In this document: positions 59,652 to 64,000 of the stretch, one piece after another
Layout of the letters: each line of letters starts with the position of its first letter
How positions within the stretch are numbered: position 1 is the first letter of the stretch
Assembly (NCBI RefSeq): GCF_001613145.1
Contig: NZ_BDBU01000006.1
Span: 124,001-188,000 of the forward strand
Length of the DNA: 64,000 nucleotides
Origin: Nocardia jejuensis NBRC 103114
Lineage (GTDB): Bacteria > Actinomycetota > Actinomycetes > Mycobacteriales > Mycobacteriaceae
Direction of reading: 5' to 3'
The notes under the pieces: generated by a model
Databases searched by the model: none
What the model saw: only the letters and a program-made list of their open reading frames with translations
Told to the model about the DNA's origin: nothing
Translations under genes and position numbers: made by a program

Positions 59652-61607
59652 ATGGAACCGACAGCCGGACAGCGCGCGGCACTGGGGATGATCTGCGATA
59701 CGTTCCTGCCGGGCGACGGGCGGCGGTTGCCGTCCGCCACCGAACTCGGGGCCGTCGAGACCATCTTCCAGATCCTGGGCCGCAACCCGCGCGAGGCCGA
59801 GCGAAAGCAGCTGGCCACACTGCTCGGACTGTGGGATTCGCGCCTGACCGGGTTGCTCACCGGCAACGGCCCGCGCAAGTTCTCCACGCTCTCGCAGGAG
59901 CAGCGGGAGAAAGCCCTGCTGCGACTGGGTGATTCCGGGCTCGCACCCGTGCGCGCCATCTTCCAGGCCCTCAAGGGTGCGGCGCTGCTGGCCTACAACA
60001 TCACCCCCGGTCCCACCGGCGTCAATCCGCTGTGGGAGCAGATCGGCTACCCGGCCCCGTCCGGGCCACTGCCCGGCGCGCCCGCACCCGCGCTCGCCCC
60101 GCTGCGGTTCACCGAATCCACCACGCTCACCTGCGATGTCGTCATCGTCGGCTCCGGCGCGGGCGGCGGCACGGCCGCCGCGGCGCTGGCCGAGGCCGGT
60201 CTCGACGTGGTGGTGCTCGAGCGCGGAAACTACTACGACGACCGGGATTTCGGCGCGGGCGAGCTCGCCGGGCTGACCACCCTCTACGCACCCGGCCCCG
60301 CCGCCTCCGCCGAGGGCCAGATCACTCTGGTTGCGGGCAGTTGCCTGGGTGGCGGCACGGTGGTCAACTGGAGCACCTCGCTGCCGACCCCGGACGCCGT
60401 GCGCCGGGAATGGGCCGACCTGGGCGCGACCCAGTTCGCCGGGTCCGAATACGGTGACGCGCTCGAACTGGTGCGCAAACGACTGAGCGTCAACGACTCT
60501 CGCTCGCCACTGTCCGCACGCGACAGCGTCCTGGACCGCGGCGCCCGCGCCCTGGGCTGGGACATGGACGTGCTGCCGCGCAACGTCAGCGATGCCTGCG
60601 ACGCCGGAACCGAGTGCGGGCGTTGTGGTTACGGCTGCCGGCTCGGCGCCAAGCAGTCGGTCACCAAGACCTGGCTCTCCGATGCCGCCGCGCACGGTGC
60701 GCGCCTGGTGGTCGATGCGAACGTGCGCAGCATCGAGGTGAAGAACGGTCGCGCCGAAGCGGTCTCGGCTCGCACCTCGGACGGTGTGGAGATCACCGTG
60801 CGGGCCCGGGCCGTGGTGGTCGCCGCCGGCGCGATCCAGACACCCGCACTGCTACGGCGTTCCGGGCTGCGCAACAAGAACATCGGCAAGCACCTGCGGC
60901 TGCACCCGGCCGCCGCCGTCTTCGGCGTCTTCGAGGAACAGATCACGCCGTGGGAGGGCGCGATGCAGGCTCGCATCAGCCGCGAGCACGCGGACCTGGA
61001 CGGAAAGGGCTACGGCGTCATCTACGAGACCGGGCCCACCCATCCGGGTCTGGGCACCGGATTCATGAACTGGCGCGGCGCGGCGGCGCATCGCGCCACC
61101 ATGGCGGACTTCGCGAAGTCCGCCGCCGTCGGAATCATCACCCGGGACCGCGATTCGGGGACGGTGGAGATCGACAAGACCGGTGAGCCGATCGTGAAAT
61201 ACACGCTGTCGGACTACGACGCCAATCACCTGCACACCGGAATCGTCGGCGCGGCAAAGATTCTCGAGGCCGCGGGCGCCAAGCGCATCTTCTCCGGGCA
61301 TCAGGCGGGGGTGGACTTCGAACCCGGCGTGCGGGGTTCGATCCAGGAGTTCGACGCCGCCGCCCGCACGGCCGGATACGGACCCGGGCGGTGCGCGATG
61401 GGCGCGCTGCACATCATGGGCTCGGCCCGCATGGGTGGCTCCCCCGAACTGTCCGCCACCGACCCGGACGGCGCGACCTGGGACGTGCCGAACATCGTCG
61501 TCGCGGACGGCTCCAGCTTCCCGACCGCGCCCGGCGTCAATCCGATGGTGTCCATCGAGGCGATCGCCCACATGAACGCCACACGCCTGGCCGCGCGGCT
61601 GCGCTAG
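59652..61607 (+). CDS. GMC-family FAD-dependent oxidoreductase, long-chain alcohol oxidase-like
   Basis: A 651-aa protein. Residues 1-140 are helical and resemble the gluconate 2-dehydrogenase-3-like N-domain of long-chain fatty alcohol oxidases. The FAD loop is CDVVIVGSGAGGGTAAAALA near 160, followed by AGSCLGGGTVVNWSTSLPTP, a four-Cys segment (CDAGTECGRCGYGC), and the C-terminal GMC motif with the catalytic His in SARMGGSP and NIVVADGSSFPTAPGVNPMV. The substrate is probably a hydrophobic alcohol; sterol oxidase is the alternative. ATG 59652 has GAAGGG upstream. It is convergent with the DUF742 gene. Confidence 0.85.
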   Translation: MEPTAGQRAALGMICDTFLPGDGRRLPSATELGAVETIFQILGRNPREAERKQLATLLGLWDSRLTGLLTGNGPRKFSTLSQEQREKALLRLGDSGLAPVRAIFQALKGAALLAYNITPGPTGVNPLWEQIGYPAPSGPLPGAPAPALAPLRFTESTTLTCDVVIVGSGAGGGTAAAALAEAGLDVVVLERGNYYDDRDFGAGELAGLTTLYAPGPAASAEGQITLVAGSCLGGGTVVNWSTSLPTPDAVRREWADLGATQFAGSEYGDALELVRKRLSVNDSRSPLSARDSVLDRGARALGWDMDVLPRNVSDACDAGTECGRCGYGCRLGAKQSVTKTWLSDAAAHGARLVVDANVRSIEVKNGRAEAVSARTSDGVEITVRARAVVVAAGAIQTPALLRRSGLRNKNIGKHLRLHPAAAVFGVFEEQITPWEGAMQARISREHADLDGKGYGVIYETGPTHPGLGTGFMNWRGAAAHRATMADFAKSAAVGIITRDRDSGTVEIDKTGEPIVKYTLSDYDANHLHTGIVGAAKILEAAGAKRIFSGHQAGVDFEPGVRGSIQEFDAAARTAGYGPGRCAMGALHIMGSARMGGSPELSATDPDGATWDVPNIVVADGSSFPTAPGVNPMVSIEAIAHMNATRLAARLR

Positions 61608-61619
61608 CGGCCGGACCGG

Positions 61620-61994
61620 TCAGATGGAGCGGATGCCCGCCAGCACCGCGTGCAGGACCCCCATATCGGATTCGCCACTGGCCTCCGGCGGCGACCGGTA
61701 CTGCAATCGCCCGTCGTCGATCAGATCACCGATCAGCACCTTGGCCAGGGCGAGCGGCAGGTGCATGTGTGCCGCCACCTCCGCCACCGACACCGGGGAC
61801 CGGCACAGCCGGGCGATGACCCCGTACTCGGGCTCGACCCGGCGCAGCGCGGTGCCGCGTCCGACATCGACGATCAGGGTGGTCATGTTCAGCTCGGGCC
61901 GCTGCGCGCGGCCGCGGCCACGGGTCACGGCGTAGAGGCGGACCAGTGGGCCCGCATCCTCTTCGTACCAGTGTTCGCGCGAGTCGTCGCTCAT
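61620..61994 (-). CDS. DUF742 protein (conservon CvnC-like)
   Basis: A 124-aa DUF742 protein: REHWYEEDAGPLVRLYAVTR, LNMTTLIVDVGR and a winged HTH-like EYGVIARLCRSPVSVAEVAA followed by HMHLPLALAKVLIGDLIDDG. ATG 61994 overlaps the roadblock stop. In Streptomyces conservons the fourth gene is a GTPase (CvnD), but here the next gene is convergent, so this operon ends after DUF742. Confidence 0.9.
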   Translation of the reverse strand: MSDDSREHWYEEDAGPLVRLYAVTRGRGRAQRPELNMTTLIVDVGRGTALRRVEPEYGVIARLCRSPVSVAEVAAHMHLPLALAKVLIGDLIDDGRLQYRSPPEASGESDMGVLHAVLAGIRSI

Positions 61995-62398
61995 GGCCGT
62001 TGCGAGCCGCCGCGTTGATCGACCGATAGGTGCGTGCCGACGCGTTGCACGGTCTGATTCATCTCGTAGGCCACCATCCCCAGATCGGCTGTCTCCGATG
62101 CCAACAGCGCCAGACACGCGTTGGCCCCGGCGGCGGTGATGAACAGCACCGCCTCGTCGAGTTCGACCACCGTCTGGTGGACGCCACCCGCGTTGAAGTG
62201 CTGCCCGGCACTGCGGGCGAGACTGTGCAGGGCCGAGGCCATCGCGCCGAAGCGCTCGGCATCGGAGCGTTCCAGTCCGGTCGAGTAGCCGAGCAACAAC
62301 CCGTCGGTGGACAACAGCACCGCCGACTGCGCGTCGGCGAGCCCGTTGACCAGTTCCTCGAGCAGCCAGCCGAGGTCGATTCGCTGGGAAATGGTCAT
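61991..62398 (-). CDS. roadblock/LC7-domain protein (conservon CvnB-like)
   Basis: A 135-aa roadblock/LC7 protein: LGWLLEELVNGLADAQSAVL, LSTDGLLLGYSTGLERSDAE, RFGAMASALHSLARSAGQHF and VVELDEAVLFITAAGANACL. Such proteins dimerise and serve as GTPase-activating or scaffold partners of conservon G-proteins. It lies 36 bases after the kinase gene and is coupled to DUF742. Confidence 0.93.
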   Translation of the reverse strand: MTISQRIDLGWLLEELVNGLADAQSAVLLSTDGLLLGYSTGLERSDAERFGAMASALHSLARSAGQHFNAGGVHQTVVELDEAVLFITAAGANACLALLASETADLGMVAYEMNQTVQRVGTHLSVDQRGGSQRP

Positions 62399-62434
62399 AG
62401 CCGCCTTCTCGTCGGATGAATGATGCCGGGCCGG

Positions 62435-64000
62435 TTATTCCGGGAGATTCGCATCGGATTCGATGACCGGGCGCCGCCCCTGCCGGGAGCCCTGGGCGAT
62501 CGCGCTCATCCGAGTGCGGGCATCCTCGGCGGTGCGCGGACGCGGCCCGGCCGGCCGCACCGGCTCCTCGGGAATCGGCGATTCCGCATCGACCGTCGAA
62601 ACACGTTGCCGTCGAGGCAATCCCGGGCGCTCACCGCGCTGCTCCACGACCTGTGCGCTCGATGTGTCCGAGGCGCGGTCCTGATCGGTCGCCGCGAGGC
62701 GATTCGCGGTCTCCGGATCGCTCACCTGCGCAAGCGAATCCGGCGTCCGCGTGAGCGCATCCGGCACGGGGCGGGGCGCGGTCAACGTCCCGATCTGCGG
62801 CGCGGCCGGTACTCGCACCGGGAGCTGCGGCAGCTGCACCGCCGCCGGGAACCAGTCCGAGCGGCGCGCATCGGACCATTCCGCACCGAACGGCGGCGGC
62901 GTATCCGGACCGCCGGGCTTGTCCGCGGCCGGCTCCGGCGCGACGAGCAGCGCCGACGGAATCAGCACCACCGCCCGCGCGCCGCCGTACACCGACTCCA
63001 CCAGCCGCACCGAGATCCCGTGCCGCCCGGCGAGTTTCGCGACGACGAACAGTCCGAGCCGGGTGTTGCCCGACAGCGTCGCCACGCTGAACTCCGGCGG
63101 ATTCGCCAGCATCGCGTTGCGCTGGTCGTACTCGGCCGGGGTCATCCCGAGGCCGTGATCGGTGATCTCCACGACCACCCCGCGTCCGACCACCAAACCG
63201 GTTACCAGCACCGGAGATTCGGGCGGGGAGCAGGCTGTCGCGTTGTCCATCAGCTCGGCCATCAGGTGGATGACGTCGGCGACGGCATGACTGGAGACCC
63301 GCGCGTCGGGCATCTTGCCGGTGTCGATCCTGGTGTAGTCCAGGCTTTCCGCGATCGCGCCGCGGACCAGATCCAGCACCGCCACCGGATTACGCCAGCG
63401 CCGGCCCGGCTGTTCACCGCCGAGAATGATCAGGTTCTCGGCATTGCGGCGCGCCCGGGTCGCGAGATGGTCCAGCTGGAAGAGCAATTCGAGCTGATCG
63501 GAGTTCTCCTCCTCGCGCTCGGCCTTGTCCAGCAGGGTCAGCTGCCGGTGCACCACGACCTGGCTGCGGTGCGCGATATTGAGGAACACCGCGTTGATTC
63601 CCGCGCGGGTGCGGGCCTCGCCCGCCGCCGCCGACACCGCGGCCCGGTGGGCGCGGTTGAAGGCCTCGGCCACCTGCCCGACCTCGTCGGTGCCGAAGTC
63701 CAGTCGCGAGATCTCCGCCGGGTCGACGGTCTCGCCCTGGCCCAGTCGGCGGATCAGGTCGGGCATGCTCTCGTCGGCCAGATTCAGGGTGTCGCGGCGC
63801 AATCGGCGCATACGGCCGATGAACCGATTCGCCAGCACCAGCGACGCCAGGAAGGCCAGGATCGCGATCAGCGCGACGCCCGCGCCACCGAGAATCGAAT
63901 CACGGGTGTTCTGCTCACCCTGCTCTCGCGCGATCATGTGCGCGTCCCGGCTCTGATCCGCCCACAGCTTCTGCAGGGCGGTGTTGACCTGTCCGGAGGC
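62435..64000 (-). CDS. sensor histidine-kinase-like protein (conservon CvnA), 5' end beyond the window
   Basis: At least 521 codons, open to the right edge. The end of an extracytoplasmic sensor (nitrate/nitrite-sensing-like) is followed by a membrane helix (GVALIAILAFLASLVLANRF) and a HAMP-like GRMRRLRRDTLNLADESMPD. The dimerisation region contains FLNIAHRSQVVVHRQLTLLD, and the HATPase box ELMDNATACSPPESPVLV is followed by ITDHGLGMT and LGLFVVAKLAGRHGISVRL. The His-box motif has the conservon-like form HRSQVVVHRQ. A 150-residue disordered tail ends the protein. Confidence 0.92.
   Translation of the reverse strand, partial: ASGQVNTALQKLWADQSRDAHMIAREQGEQNTRDSILGGAGVALIAILAFLASLVLANRFIGRMRRLRRDTLNLADESMPDLIRRLGQGETVDPAEISRLDFGTDEVGQVAEAFNRAHRAAVSAAAGEARTRAGINAVFLNIAHRSQVVVHRQLTLLDKAEREEENSDQLELLFQLDHLATRARRNAENLIILGGEQPGRRWRNPVAVLDLVRGAIAESLDYTRIDTGKMPDARVSSHAVADVIHLMAELMDNATACSPPESPVLVTGLVVGRGVVVEITDHGLGMTPAEYDQRNAMLANPPEFSVATLSGNTRLGLFVVAKLAGRHGISVRLVESVYGGARAVVLIPSALLVAPEPAADKPGGPDTPPPFGAEWSDARRSDWFPAAVQLPQLPVRVPAAPQIGTLTAPRPVPDALTRTPDSLAQVSDPETANRLAATDQDRASDTSSAQVVEQRGERPGLPRRQRVSTVDAESPIPEEPVRPAGPRPRTAEDARTRMSAIAQGSRQGRRPVIESDANLPE

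Noticed and set aside
1..64000. Mobile elements or phage
   Set aside because: I found no transposase, integrase, terminal inverted repeats or composition change; the tRNA-Asp is not flanked by an att-like duplication that I can see.

Overview
The window is chromosomal DNA of a high-GC actinobacterium of the Mycobacteriales, most likely Nocardia or a close relative. Three things point there. The gene content and local order follow the Mycobacterium tuberculosis Rv1173-Rv1239 neighbourhood (fbiC, fdxC, dapC, pruA/putB, fadD36, dapD, dapE, LOG, fadD6, folP2, gpgS, tagA, glgA/glgC, the Rv1217c-1219c ABC exporter, sigE-rseA-htrA-tatB, mrp, mgtE-like, corA). Accessory genes of nocardial type are also present (XRE/DUF397 cluster, DUF2236 pair, Cys-lipoprotein, roadblock/DUF742 conservon). 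Coding density and GC bias are uniform, and I see no insertion sequence, prophage or CRISPR array.

Layout. 0.3-5.6 kb: FAD oxidoreductase, a small membrane protein and a PHP phosphoesterase, then divergent corA, then the citE-like / general-stress / SUFU operon. 6.7-12.4 kb: MgtE-N/CBS protein, DUF1003 membrane protein, two secreted lytic transglycosylases and mrp. 12.7-15.9 kb: DivIVA-like protein, tagA, a 55-aa DUF3117 protein and an RlmA-type methyltransferase swollen by low-complexity insertions. 15.9-20 kb: LysR/GNAT pair and divergent glgA/glgC. 20-26.4 kb: lipoprotein, two small genes, ABC exporter with TetR regulator, O-methyltransferase. 26.6-30 kb: sigE-rseA-htrA-tatB envelope-stress cluster. 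30-38.5 kb: HTH regulator with twin operators, AlaDH/PNT-family enzyme, folP2-gpgS, fadD6, two LOG proteins and dapE, with dapD divergent. 40-44 kb: PPOX flavoprotein, fadD36 and an XRE-DUF397-DUF397 cluster. 44-46.8 kb: two DUF2236 paralogues flanking a TetR gene. 46.9-55.2 kb: LLM flavoprotein, pruA-putB, tRNA-Asp, fdxA-dapC and fbiC. 55.5-64 kb: secreted repeat protein, PH-domain pair, GMC oxidoreductase, and a three-gene conservon running off the right edge.

How the genes fit together. dapC, dapD and dapE supply three steps of the succinylase lysine/meso-DAP branch. glgC, glgA and gpgS/folP2 serve glucan and methylglucose-lipopolysaccharide synthesis. FbiC makes the F420 chromophore, and the LLM and PPOX proteins are possible F420 users. 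SigE/RseA/HtrA and the lytic enzymes concern the envelope.

The most notable signals outside coding sequence are several clean operator architectures next to their probable regulators: TGTCTAG-N4-CTAGACA twins before the HTH gene, a TTTCAGnTGAAA-type array in the XRE/DUF397 cluster, matched TGAGAAGGT-N9-ACYTTCTCA sites before both DUF2236 genes, a 25-bp palindrome before the FAD oxidoreductase, and paired ATACGA-N4-TCGCAT sites before the secreted repeat protein. In addition, a TANNNT hexamer lies 5-8 bases before the start codon of about nineteen genes, which is the signature of leaderless transcripts. All functional calls rest on reading the sequence and remembered family features; no database search was run.
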